NCBI GenBank assembly: GCA_025936045.1
Contig: JAICUB010000005.1
Span: 124,001 to 188,000, forward strand
Origin: Polyangiaceae bacterium
GTDB lineage: Bacteria; Myxococcota_A; Polyangia; Polyangiales; Polyangiaceae
Length of the DNA: 64,000 nucleotides
Reading direction: 5' to 3'
In this document: positions 27,455 to 36,440 of the stretch, one piece after another
Position numbering within the stretch: the first letter of the stretch is position 1
Layout: each line of letters opens with the position of its first letter
Program-made: the position numbers and the translations under genes
Notes under the pieces: generated by a model
The model's input: the letters and a program-made list of their open reading frames with translations, nothing else
Database searches by the model: none
What the model was told of the DNA's origin: nothing

Positions 27455-30400
27455 TTGGGCATCCACACGCGCGCGAGCGAGAGCAGTCGATCCACGTCGA
27501 GGGGCTTCGCGATGTAATCGTTGGCTCCCGCGGCGAGGCAGTTGTCGCGATCGTCGGCCATCGCCTTGGCGGTGAGGGCGATGATGGGCAGCTTCTGGAG
27601 CTCGCGGCGCTTCCTGATTTCACGCGTCGCCTCGAGCCCGTCCATCTCGGGCATCATCACGTCCATCAGCACGAGGTCGACGCCCGGTTTTTCGTGGAGG
27701 TGCTCGAGTGCTTCCCTGCCGTTGCGGGCGATCTCGACCTTCGCGCCGCGCGGCTCGAGCACGCTCGTGAGCGCGAAGATGTTGCGCACGTCGTCCTCCA
27801 CGATCAGGACACGCCGGTTCTCGAACACGGCGTCGCGCTGGCGCGCCGCCTTCAGCATGCGCTGGCGGTCGGGCGGCAAGTCCGACTCGACCTGGTGCAA
27901 GAACAGCGTCACCTCGTCGAGCAGCCGCTCGGGCGAGCGCGCGCCCTTGATGATGATCGAGCTCGAAAAGCGCCGCAGGGATTGCTCTTCTTCGCGTGAG
28001 AGCGAGCGGCCCGTGTACACGATGACGGGCGGCGGCGGCTTGCCTTGCGCCGCCATCTCCTGCAAGAGCTCGAAGCCGCTCCGGTCCGGCAGCGAGAGAT
28101 CGAGCACCACGCAATCGAAGCTTCCTGCGGCGAGCTGCTCGAGCGCGTCCGCCGCGGTGCCGACTGCCACGGTTTCGACCTCGTCGCCGGCGAGCAGCCG
28201 GCAGGTGCTCTCGCGGTGCACCGCGTCGTCCTCGACCACGAGCACGCGGCTGAGCTTCTGCATGAACTTCGCTTCGAGCTTGCGGAACGCGCTCACGAGC
28301 TCCTCGCGCTCGACCGGTTTGAGCGCGTAGCTGAGGGCGCCCATCTCGAGCGCGGCTTGCGTGTAGTCCGAGGCGGACAGCACGTGCACGGGGACGTGTC
28401 GGGTCGTCGGGCTGTGCTTGAGCGCGTCGAGCACCGAGAGCCCCGAGCGATCCGGAAGTCCCACGTCGAGCACGATCGCGCTCGGCCGGTAATGTTCCGC
28501 CATCGCGAGGCCTTGCTCGCCGGTCGGGGCGATCAGCGCTTTGAAATCGAGCTCGTGCGCCAGATCGTAGAGGATGCGAGCGAACGAGAGGTCGTCCTCG
28601 ACGATCAGGATGGAGCGCTCGCCCACGGCGAGCCCGTCGCGATCGTCGGGTACCGCCGCCGCCTCGAGCGCGGGCGGTACCGGCGTTGCTTGGGGCAGGG
28701 ACACTTCCACGCGCGGTGCCGGGCGCGGCGGAGGGCTCAAGCCGGCGACGGGCAGGCCGGCGCCGTTCGCGGGCGCGTAATGTTCGGGCAGCATCAGCGT
28801 GAACGTGCTGCCGCGGCCGGTTTCGCTTTCGAGGCCGAGCTCGCCGCCGAGCAGCCGCGCGAGATCACGGGAGATCGACAGGCCGAGCCCGGTGCCGCCG
28901 TACTTGCGGTTCGTGGTGCCGTCAGCTTGCCGGAACGCCTCGAAGATGACCGCGTGCTGCTCCTTGGCGATGCCGATGCCCGTGTCGCGGACGTCGAACG
29001 CGACGCGGCCGTTCGGGGCCCGGTGCAAGGTCAAGAAAACGCCGCCGCGCTCGGTGAACTTGAGCGCGTTCGACAGCAAATTCCTCAGGATTTGCGAGAG
29101 CCGAACCGCGTCGGTGAAGACGACGGCGGGCAGCCCCGGCTCGCTCGTGATCGAGAACTCGAGCCCCTTTTCCCGCGCGATGGGCTCGAAGGTATTCGAA
29201 AGCTCCTCGCTGAGCCGGCCGAGCGCGACGTTCTCGGGTCGCACGTCGAGCTTGCCGGCCTCGATGCGCGACAGATCGAGGATGTCGTTGATCAGCGTCA
29301 AGAGATCGTTGCCCGCCGAGTAGATGGTCTGGGCGAACTTCACTTGCTCGGGGTTCAAGTTGCCGTCGCGGTTGTCGACCAGGAGCTTCGCGAGGATCAG
29401 CGAGCTGTTGAGCGGCGTCCGGAGCTCGTGCGACATGTTCGCGAGGAACTCGGACTTGTAGGCGCTCGCCCGCGTGAGCTCGCGCTGCGCGCGCGTGAGA
29501 TCCTCGCGCTGCTTCTCGAGCGACTGCGTCTGCTCCTCGAGCTGCGCGTTGATCTCCTCGAGCTCGGCTTGCTGGTTCGTCAAGCGCTCCTGCGACTGCT
29601 GGAGGGTGCGCGTCTGCTGCTCGAGCTCCTCGTTGCTCACGCGCAGCTCCTCTTGCTGGGTCTGGAGCTCCTCGGCCTGACGCTGTGTCTCTTCCAGCAG
29701 GTTTTGCAGGGCCGTGCGGTACTTCGCGGAACGGAAGGCGGTGCCGATGCTCTCGGCGACCTGTTCGAGCAACGCAAGCTCGTGCGGCGCGAGCGAGCGG
29801 AAGAAGCCGAGCTCGAACACGCCGTTCGGCCTCCCGTCCGCCGTCGCGGGGACGAGCGCGAGCTCCTTCGGCTTCTTCGCGCCGACGCCCGAGCTCACCT
29901 CGAAGTACCCGTCCGGCACGTCGCGCACGTGCAAAAGCTCGTTGTCCCGCAACACCTGCTCGCCGAGCCCCGTCTTGGTTCCCGAGCCAGGCGCCGCCTG
30001 CTCGTCCGTGGAGGGGAGCCCGTAGCTTCCGACGAGCGCGAGCGCCGGCTCGTGCTCGGCGTAGTAGACCGCGCCGACCGGAGCGTCGAGGTAGCGCGCG
30101 AGAAAGCCGATCACGGAGCGCCCGAGCTTCTGCACGGTCTGTTCGCCCTGGACGACGAGCGAGAGCTCGTTCTGTCCCGCGCGGAGCCAGGACTGAATCG
30201 CCTGGTGATGAAAATCGCGCGACGAGATCGACGCCGCCGCGACGATCAGGAGGAAGAGCAGTCCCGAGCCGCCCCAGGTGACGGCCGTCGAAAAGGTGGA
30301 GGCGCGTTCCCAGTCTCGGTTGCGTTGCTCGAGCTCGGCCCGCTCTGCGGCCTGCATGTCGGCGAGCACGGAGCGGAATTGATTCATGAGCTCGCGCCCG

Positions 30401-30816
30401 ACGTTCTGCCGTACGCGCAGCATCGCCGCCTCTCCCTGGCCTGCGCGCTTCATTTCGACGGTTAGCGCGAGCTCCTTCATCTTCTCGTCGATCAGCGCTC
30501 GCGCCGTCACGAGGCGCTGCTGCTGGGCAGGGTCGTTCAGCACCGAGCTACGGGCGCGGTCGAGCTCGCGTGGCAACGCCAAGACCGCCGCGTTGTACGG
30601 CTCGAGGTAGCTTTCGTTGCTCGTCAGCAAGTAGCCGCGCTGGCCCGTCTCGGCGTCTTTCAAGATCGAGAGCAAGCCGTCGAGGTGCACGAGGGCCTCG
30701 ATCGTCTGGGTCACGCGCTGCGCCGCCCCCGTGCGGTCCTCGAGCGAGCGATACGAGAACAAGGAGATCGCGACGACCGCAAGGATCGCCGCGGCGAAGC
30801 CAGTGAACGTTTTCAC
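27451..30816 (-). CDS. CHASE3-GAF hybrid histidine kinase with three receivers
   Basis: An inner-membrane sensor kinase of about 1,120 residues. The first membrane helix is FAAAILAVVAISLF, followed by a periplasmic CHASE3-like helical domain (DAETGQRGYLLTSNESYLEP), a second helix (WGGSGLLFLLIVAAASI) and a GAF domain (about 225-370). A long Glu/Gln-rich coiled coil (about 372-452) leads to HisKA with NMSHELRTPLNSSL (His about 465). The ATPase has LSNALKF, DTGIGIAKEQHAVIF and GGTGLGLSIS. Three receivers follow with Asp in AIVLDVGLPD, CVVLDLSLPD and LVLMDVMMPE. The start is GTG 30816 (VKTFTGF); TTG 30822 would add two residues. It is the first gene of the six-gene operon and its only membrane sensor. 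Confidence 0.92.
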   Translation of the reverse strand: MKTFTGFAAAILAVVAISLFSYRSLEDRTGAAQRVTQTIEALVHLDGLLSILKDAETGQRGYLLTSNESYLEPYNAAVLALPRELDRARSSVLNDPAQQQRLVTARALIDEKMKELALTVEMKRAGQGEAAMLRVRQNVGRELMNQFRSVLADMQAAERAELEQRNRDWERASTFSTAVTWGGSGLLFLLIVAAASISSRDFHHQAIQSWLRAGQNELSLVVQGEQTVQKLGRSVIGFLARYLDAPVGAVYYAEHEPALALVGSYGLPSTDEQAAPGSGTKTGLGEQVLRDNELLHVRDVPDGYFEVSSGVGAKKPKELALVPATADGRPNGVFELGFFRSLAPHELALLEQVAESIGTAFRSAKYRTALQNLLEETQRQAEELQTQQEELRVSNEELEQQTRTLQQSQERLTNQQAELEEINAQLEEQTQSLEKQREDLTRAQRELTRASAYKSEFLANMSHELRTPLNSSLILAKLLVDNRDGNLNPEQVKFAQTIYSAGNDLLTLINDILDLSRIEAGKLDVRPENVALGRLSEELSNTFEPIAREKGLEFSITSEPGLPAVVFTDAVRLSQILRNLLSNALKFTERGGVFLTLHRAPNGRVAFDVRDTGIGIAKEQHAVIFEAFRQADGTTNRKYGGTGLGLSISRDLARLLGGELGLESETGRGSTFTLMLPEHYAPANGAGLPVAGLSPPPRPAPRVEVSLPQATPVPPALEAAAVPDDRDGLAVGERSILIVEDDLSFARILYDLAHELDFKALIAPTGEQGLAMAEHYRPSAIVLDVGLPDRSGLSVLDALKHSPTTRHVPVHVLSASDYTQAALEMGALSYALKPVEREELVSAFRKLEAKFMQKLSRVLVVEDDAVHRESTCRLLAGDEVETVAVGTAADALEQLAAGSFDCVVLDLSLPDRSGFELLQEMAAQGKPPPPVIVYTGRSLSREEEQSLRRFSSSIIIKGARSPERLLDEVTLFLHQVESDLPPDRQRMLKAARQRDAVFENRRVLIVEDDVRNIFALTSVLEPRGAKVEIARNGREALEHLHEKPGVDLVLMDVMMPEMDGLEATREIRKRRELQKLPIIALTAKAMADDRDNCLAAGANDYIAKPLDVDRLLSLARVWMPK

Positions 30817-31123
30817 GGGCAAAGACGCGCCGAGACGGCGGCTGCGAAGCTTTTCGAGCGAGCGCTTGGCTTCGGCGCTCGCGACCTCGGGCTGGGCTAC
30901 ACCGTGGATCCGCGTGACTCCTTGCGAGGGGTGCGGCAGCTCCTCGCAATCCGTGTGCCAGGTCGGCGCAGAAGGTGGGAGCTACGCGCACCTCAAAAGC
31001 TCGGGGAAAAGCGTGTGCTGTGGCGACGTTGTCCCAACCGGGGTGCTCGTTTTCGCCACTGCGAGGCTCTTCGCTACGCGCCCCGACGCGCGCTCGGACG
31101 TCGTAGCGAGCCGCGGCGCGGCC
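30817..31123. other. Gene-free stretch upstream of the signalling operon
   Basis: About 307 bases between the hybrid kinase start and the end of the MBL-fold gene. No RNA gene, convincing terminator or near-consensus promoter is visible. The operon promoter should lie here because the kinase is its first gene, but none stands out by sigma-70 rules; another sigma factor may be used. Confidence 0.5.
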
Positions 31124-31858
31124 CTACGCGCCGAGGGCGTCCGCGAGGCCGAGCAGCGCGGCGCGGCCGTCCCCGGCGAACGAACTGCCGTGCATGCAAC
31201 CGAGCACGCGCGGCTCGAAGGCGGCGAGCCGTTCGAGATGAGCGCGCGTGTCCGGGCTGTGCGCGAAGTAGTCCATGCGCGTTCTCATCGCTTCGCTCGG
31301 ACCGATGAGGTCGCCTTCGGTGAGCGCCGCGTTTTCCGCACCGGCCTGCGTGAAGAGATCGCCGCAGAGGAGCGTGCGTGTCGTGCTCTCGCCGAGGTAA
31401 CCGCAGTCCCAGCCGTGCGGGACGTGCGGCGCGTCGAACCAGACGACGGCGTGCCCGCCGAGGTCGACGCGTTCGCCGTGAGCGAGCGCGCGCGGCGTGC
31501 GCTCACAAGCGTCCGCCGCGTAGACCATGGCCGCCACGCGGCTACAGAGCGGCACCGCTTCCGGCGCGACGGCGAGCCATTCACGGAGCGATCCGCACTC
31601 GTCGCCTTCCACGTGCGAAAAACCGACATAGCGCAGCCGCTCCGGCGCGATCACGCGCCGCACGGCCTCGAGCGTCGGCGCGAAGAGCGCACGCGGCCCA
31701 GTGTGGAAGAGGAGCGGCTCCTCGGCCGCGATGAGGAACTGATTGAACGAGAACCCCGCTTTGAGGCCGGGGTTCGGCGGAACGGGCGTGCTGATGCGGT
31801 AGATGCCTGCGGCGATCTCGTCGAGCGTGGTTCCGGTCGCCGGAGTGATCACGGTCAT
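31124..31858 (-). CDS. MBL-fold metallohydrolase, flavodiiron oxygenase-domain type
   Basis: A 244-residue metallo-beta-lactamase-fold protein. The ligand motif HVEGDECG is the H-x-E-x-D variant of flavodiiron-type (ODP) domains, where Glu replaces a His and the site binds di-iron. Later ligands are in APHVPHGWD, LLCGDLF and MHGSSF. No flavodoxin domain is fused, so it is a stand-alone ODP-like protein, possibly with oxygen- or NO-related redox or hydrolytic activity. It lies between the signalling operon and the GFA gene. Confidence 0.82.
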   Translation of the reverse strand: MTVITPATGTTLDEIAAGIYRISTPVPPNPGLKAGFSFNQFLIAAEEPLLFHTGPRALFAPTLEAVRRVIAPERLRYVGFSHVEGDECGSLREWLAVAPEAVPLCSRVAAMVYAADACERTPRALAHGERVDLGGHAVVWFDAPHVPHGWDCGYLGESTTRTLLCGDLFTQAGAENAALTEGDLIGPSEAMRTRMDYFAHSPDTRAHLERLAAFEPRVLGCMHGSSFAGDGRAALLGLADALGA

Positions 31859-32103
31859 GTCGTCCTCCGTTTCACCCTAGGTGCGGCTCTGGGCCGCGCG
31901 TTACAGAATCGAATTCGCGATCGAGCGTCTACTCGGCGAACGCGCTCGGCGCCCGCGCGCTCGGCCCGCGCGAACACGCACGCGAGAGTTTCGCGGCGTC
32001 CCGAGCTCTACCAAAAAACCGACGCCTCGGCTGCCGAGCCCGCGGCCCGGGCTGGGTTCCCCTGCACGCAAGGAGCGTCAGCTGCTGCCAGCACCTTGCC
32101 TCT

Positions 32104-32520
32104 TCAGAGAAATGTTTCGTTCGCTTTGGCGTCCCAGTCGTCGTGTTTGCCGTCGGCGAAATGGATCGGCGCGCTCGCGAGCTCCTCGTCCGGCGCGTCG
32201 TCGAGCGTGCCGAGATTCACGGCGATGAACTTGCCCTTGCCCGGCATCTCGCCGCCGCTCGAGAAGGGCCGCACGCCGCAGTGCCGGCAAAAATTCAAAT
32301 GCAAGAACGGCTCGGGCTTGCTCGGCGGCGTGTGCTGATAATCCTGAAGCGCGTCCGCACCCTCGAGCAGTCGAAAGTCGTTCACGCTCGTGAACGCGAG
32401 CCACATCCGCGCCTTGCGACAGAACGAGCAGTTGCAGCGCAGCGTCCCGGCCGCCAGGTCGAGCTCGGCCTCGTAACGGACCTTTCCGCAGTGGCAGCTT
32501 CCTCGATATTTCTTTTTCAT
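32104..32520 (-). CDS. GFA-family (glutathione-dependent formaldehyde-activating-like) zinc protein
   Basis: A 138-residue Mss4-like zinc protein. The Cys pattern is GSCHCGKVRYEAELD, LRCNCSFCRKA and NFCRHCGVRPF, matching the GFA family of S-hydroxymethylglutathione synthase-like proteins. Most members are of unknown function and bind zinc at two sites. ATG 32520 has a strong AAGGAGA site; ATG 32562 would add a non-conserved tail. The stretch between it and the MBL gene (245 bases) shows nothing else. Confidence 0.9.
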   Translation of the reverse strand: MKKKYRGSCHCGKVRYEAELDLAAGTLRCNCSFCRKARMWLAFTSVNDFRLLEGADALQDYQHTPPSKPEPFLHLNFCRHCGVRPFSSGGEMPGKGKFIAVNLGTLDDAPDEELASAPIHFADGKHDDWDAKANETFL

Positions 32521-32802
32521 CGTCTCGGTCTCCTTCGCATGAGCGGGGCGGATGTAGTTCATCGGTCCTCGCCAAATCGGCCAATCGGCCCAATCCGATA
32601 AAAGATGTGGGTTCGTGTCGCATGCTTTTTGCTGAGGTGGCCCTTGTCGATCCGCAGACTGGGCTCGAGATGAGCCGCGTCTGGCTCACATTTCCCCAGA
32701 ATTTCCCCTCTGTTGTCGCGCTCCTCTCGCCTCCAGCAGCAATCCCGGCCCATAGGCTTGTGGCCGGAATTTGCAACGCCGAGTGTATTCGTTTTGCAAC
32801 AC

Positions 32803-33960
32803 TCATGCCCTGGCGATCATGAGGTCCGCGTAGGCCTCGAAGAGGGATGCGAAATGACCTCGGGTCGACGGGATGCGAGCCGACCGTTCGGCCGCGAGTT
32901 GCGAGAGCGCTGGACGCGGGCGAGCGAACAGCCGGCCCAGGGCGTCGGCGATGACGGCGGGCCCGCCGAACGCCGGGTAACGCTCCGCGAAGGGTCCGTT
33001 GGCGAGGTCGGCGGCGCCGCCGCGATCGGGCACGACGAGCGGCGTCCCGGACGCGAGGCACTCCGCCAGCAAGAAGCCGAACGTTTCGCACAAGGAGCCG
33101 TGCGCGAGCACGTCGACGCTCGCGAGCAGGCGCGCGTACTCGTCGCGATCACGGGTGAAGCGCAAGGAACGGAAGCTCGGCAAACGGCGGCCGCGTTCTT
33201 CGAGCCGCGCGCGCTCGGGTCCGTCACCGAGCAGCACGAGCCCGAGCGGCACGCTCGCGGCGGCACGCTCGAGCGCTTCGAGGACGAGCGCTTGCCGCTT
33301 GTCCGCCGCCAAGCGCCCGCCGACGAGCACGAGCCGCGCGTTCGGCTCCGTGGCGAGCGCACCGAGGAGCTCGCTGCGGAACGCCTCGTCCCGTCGCGCG
33401 GGCGAGAAATGCTCGTGATCGATCCCGAACTCGACGGTGCGCACGCGCGCGCAGCCGTGCCGCGTGAGCTCTCCACGGAGCCAATCCCCCGCGACGATGG
33501 TCGCGTCGCAGCGCGCGCTCACCGCGGCGACGTAACGCCAAGCCGCCGCCTCGATGACGCCCGCCGCGCGGTACTTCGCGGCGAGCGGCGCGAGGTAGCA
33601 GCCGATGGGATCGGAGTGGTGCACGTACACCCGGAGCGGCACGGCGAGCGTCGCCCCGACCCAGAGCGGGACGAAGGGACTCGAGATTTGCAGAACATCG
33701 GGCTTGATCTCCCGCACGAGCGAGCGCATACGCGCGATCGCGATCGGAGCGTGATAGCTCGGATCGTACGGCATGCGCGGCGCGCGGTAGCGGACGATGC
33801 GCCCGCCGTCGCCCACGCGTGTCTCTTCGTCGCGCGGCCCGGGCGCGACCACCACGAGCTCATGCCCCAGCGCGCCCGCGTGCTGGAGCATTCGGTCCAA
33901 GTAGGAGCGTACGCCACCGCCGCGCTCCGAGTAGAACTCGGCTAGATCGAGGACGCGCAT
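32803..33960 (-). CDS. Glycosyltransferase, GT4 type
   Basis: A 385-residue GT-B fold glycosyltransferase. The N-terminal acceptor domain begins MRVLDLAEFYSERGGGVRSY, and the nucleotide-sugar domain has LVLVGGRLAADKRQALVLEA, GLVLLGDGPERARLEE and the EX7E motif CETFGFLLAECLASG. The sugar and acceptor are unknown. ATG 33960 overlaps the start of the divergent glycosyltransferase gene; the longer start at 34044 would add a non-conserved leader overlapping that gene. The two genes likely act in one glycolipid or exopolysaccharide pathway. Confidence 0.9.
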   Translation of the reverse strand: MRVLDLAEFYSERGGGVRSYLDRMLQHAGALGHELVVVAPGPRDEETRVGDGGRIVRYRAPRMPYDPSYHAPIAIARMRSLVREIKPDVLQISSPFVPLWVGATLAVPLRVYVHHSDPIGCYLAPLAAKYRAAGVIEAAAWRYVAAVSARCDATIVAGDWLRGELTRHGCARVRTVEFGIDHEHFSPARRDEAFRSELLGALATEPNARLVLVGGRLAADKRQALVLEALERAAASVPLGLVLLGDGPERARLEERGRRLPSFRSLRFTRDRDEYARLLASVDVLAHGSLCETFGFLLAECLASGTPLVVPDRGGAADLANGPFAERYPAFGGPAVIADALGRLFARPRPALSQLAAERSARIPSTRGHFASLFEAYADLMIARA

Positions 33961-35395
33961 GTCGCAATCGCGAATAACAGAAACAGAAACGTCCGGTAAG
34001 GTGTCCGCGCAGGAGGGCGCGCTGCGCCACATCGGCATCCTCAACGACTACGTACGCGTCCCGTACGCGAACGGTTCGTCCTTTGCGTCGCAGCTGCTCT
34101 ATCGCGAGTTTTCCGCGCGCGGGCAGCGGGTCACGGTCATCGGCCCGCATGACCCCGAGGCGACGAGCGCCGACCTGCCGCGCAACCACGTCTTTTTGCC
34201 GAGCGTCCCGCTGCGCATCCATCCCGGCGTGCATCTGCCGCTGCCCTCGCGCGAAGCGCTCGCTGAAGTCGCGCGCCAGAACTTCGACGTCGTGCTCGCG
34301 CAGACGGGCTCGGGGCTCACGCAGCTCGGCGTGTGGCTGCGCCGCACTCACGGCGTGCCGTTCCTGTGCGTCAACACCATCCACCTCGCGAGCGTGTACG
34401 ACGTGCTCTTGCCCGATCGGCTGCACGACAGCCCGCGCTTCACCGAGTTTTGCAAGCAGCGCGTGGTGCCGTGGGTCGAATCGCAGCTCGTCGGCACGTA
34501 CAACGGCAGCGACGGGCTCATCGTGCTGTCCGAAGGGCTCGCGCAATACTGGCGCGATCGCGGCGTGACCGTGCCGATCCACGTGATCCCGCGCTGCATC
34601 GATCCCAAAATTTTCGACGTGAACGAGCCGGAGGATCCGTTCCCCGCGGGCGCCGCGCGCGGTCACCGCTTGCTTTGCGTCTGTCGCCACACGCGTGAAA
34701 AGTCGGTGAGCCGGCTGCTCGAGGTGTTCGCGGAGCTGATCGCGCCCGCGGTGCCGGACGCGACGCTCACGCTCGTCGGTGACGGCCCGGATCACGACGT
34801 GTTCCGCGCCCAAGCGCTCGAGCTCGGCATCGCGGACCGCACGTACTTCCCCGGCGAGCAATCGCTCACGGAGGTCGCGCGCTGGTATCAGCACGCGGAC
34901 GTCTTCGTCTACGCGTCGCTTTCCGAAACGTACGGCCAGGTGATCGGCGAAGCGCTGTGGTCGGGCTTGCCCGTGGTCGCTTTCGAGGACGGCATGGGCG
35001 TCTCGCAGCAGATCGAGAACGGAAAGAACGGCATCTTGGTGCCGCCCGGTCCGGACGAGCGAGCGGCGAATTGGCGCTTCGCGGGCGAGGTCGCGACGCT
35101 GCTCCGCGAGCCTTCGCGCCGGCAAACGCTCGCGCAAGCCGCGCGGCGCCGGAGCCACGACCGCTCCCGCATCGACCAGACGATGGAGCGCTACTACGCG
35201 GCGATCGAATCGGCGCGCGAGCACTGCTTGCGCACGCTGCACGGCCAGCGTTCGCGAGCGTATCTCCCGCTCGCGCGCTGGGCGGCGTTCCACGTCGCGA
35301 CGGCCGCGCTCGGGACGCTGAGGCCGCCCGCGGTCGTGAACCGCAACCAGCGCCGCCCGCCGGCCTGGGACGGCATCGAGCTCGTGAACGCCTGA
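33959..35395 (+). CDS. Glycosyltransferase, GT4 type
   Basis: A 478-residue GT-B enzyme. HIGILNDYVRVPYANGSSFA opens the acceptor domain; the donor domain has LLCVCRHTREKSVSRLLEVF, TLVGDGPDHDVF and SETYGQVIGEALWSGLPV (EX7E motif). The basic C-terminal tail of about 60 residues may sit at the membrane surface. The ATG at 33959 overlaps the opposite gene's ATG. GTG 34001 is a possible later start and would leave 40 bases between the two. It is not clearly assignable to a known sugar transfer. Confidence 0.88.
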   Translation: MSQSRITETETSGKVSAQEGALRHIGILNDYVRVPYANGSSFASQLLYREFSARGQRVTVIGPHDPEATSADLPRNHVFLPSVPLRIHPGVHLPLPSREALAEVARQNFDVVLAQTGSGLTQLGVWLRRTHGVPFLCVNTIHLASVYDVLLPDRLHDSPRFTEFCKQRVVPWVESQLVGTYNGSDGLIVLSEGLAQYWRDRGVTVPIHVIPRCIDPKIFDVNEPEDPFPAGAARGHRLLCVCRHTREKSVSRLLEVFAELIAPAVPDATLTLVGDGPDHDVFRAQALELGIADRTYFPGEQSLTEVARWYQHADVFVYASLSETYGQVIGEALWSGLPVVAFEDGMGVSQQIENGKNGILVPPGPDERAANWRFAGEVATLLREPSRRQTLAQAARRRSHDRSRIDQTMERYYAAIESAREHCLRTLHGQRSRAYLPLARWAAFHVATAALGTLRPPAVVNRNQRRPPAWDGIELVNA

Positions 35396-35474
35396 GTCGC
35401 CCGGCGCGACGGGCGCCCGCCGCGCGAAACCTAGCGTGTTACGCGTCTCTGCGGGGCCGCGCGGGCCGCGGGAG

Positions 35475-36320
35475 TCAACTTCGAGCGAGGTCCAGCGCGA
35501 GGCCCTCGTGCGCCACGCGCAGGCCGACGTGCGCCGCGTGCTCGGCGAGCCATGCCGTCTCATCGGCGCCTATGCGATCGAGCGCGTCGTCCGAGCGATC
35601 CGGATCGTGGTGAAAGAGCACGAGCTCTCTCGGCTTCGCGTATTGCCCGAGCTTGAGTACGTCCTCGACGAGCGAGTGCCCGAAGCCGCGCTTGTGCGGC
35701 ATGTCCGCCGGTACGTATTGCGCGTCGTGAATGAGGACCGAAACGCCGTCCGAGAAGCGCGCGAGGTCGTCCACGGTGATGACCGGCCGCGCCGCGTTCA
35801 TCTCGTTGTCGGTGAGGTACGCCATCGACGAGCCGTCCGCGTCGTCCACGCGGAAGCCTTGCGCGCCGCCAGGGTGGTTCAGCTGGATGCGGCGCACCTT
35901 GGCGCTGCCGACTTGCCACACGTCGCCCTCCGGACGCGCAAACTCGACCTTCGACGGGATGTCGTTGACGCTCACGGGGAAGTGAATGTCGTCGAAGATG
36001 TTGCGCTGAAAGCGCTCCTGCGCTTCGTTCGCGAGCGGGTAGACGAGCAGGTGGTTGTTCCTGTCGTAGAGCGGGGCAAAAAAAGGCAGCCCCATCACGT
36101 GATCCCAATGCGTGTGGGAGAGGAACAGGTGCACGGGCGAAGGACGCCCTTCGCGCACGAGCGCCTTGCCGAGCTCGCGCAGGCCGGTGCCGGCGTCGAG
36201 CGCGAGCGTCGAGCCGTCCGAGAGGCGCACTTCGACGCACGACGTGTTGCCGCCGTACCGAGACGTCTGCGGTCCCGGCGCCGGGACCGAACCCCGCACT
36301 CCGTGAAAGGTCACACGCAT
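35475..36320 (-). CDS. MBL-fold phosphodiesterase-like protein
   Basis: A 281-residue metallo-beta-lactamase-fold protein of the RNase Z/cyclic-nucleotide phosphodiesterase-like type. The zinc motif is LSHTHWDHVMG, with further ligands in LNHPGG, LIHDAQY and GFGHS, and the terminal LFHHDPDRSDD. The N-terminus MRVTFHGVRGSVPAPG is typical of the subfamily that hydrolyses cyclic nucleotides or processes RNA. No partner gene indicates a substrate. Confidence 0.85.
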   Translation of the reverse strand: MRVTFHGVRGSVPAPGPQTSRYGGNTSCVEVRLSDGSTLALDAGTGLRELGKALVREGRPSPVHLFLSHTHWDHVMGLPFFAPLYDRNNHLLVYPLANEAQERFQRNIFDDIHFPVSVNDIPSKVEFARPEGDVWQVGSAKVRRIQLNHPGGAQGFRVDDADGSSMAYLTDNEMNAARPVITVDDLARFSDGVSVLIHDAQYVPADMPHKRGFGHSLVEDVLKLGQYAKPRELVLFHHDPDRSDDALDRIGADETAWLAEHAAHVGLRVAHEGLALDLARS

Positions 36321-36440
36321 GCGCCGCGCCTTCGACTTTTTCTCATGACTCGAGCGATCTTGGAAGGCAAGAATCCCACGCCCGAACCAGGGCCGGAAAG
36401 CGGGCGTGTCGGCCGGCGGGACGCGGGCTATGCTCGGGTG

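Noticed and set aside
28045..30465. An 806-codon frame antisense to the hybrid kinase
   Set aside because: Shadow of the conserved kinase; no motif and Leu/Arg/Glu repeats that mirror the coiled coil on the other strand.
33860..35563. A 567-codon frame antisense to the plus-strand glycosyltransferase
   Set aside because: The opposite strand has complete glycosyltransferase motifs; this frame has none.
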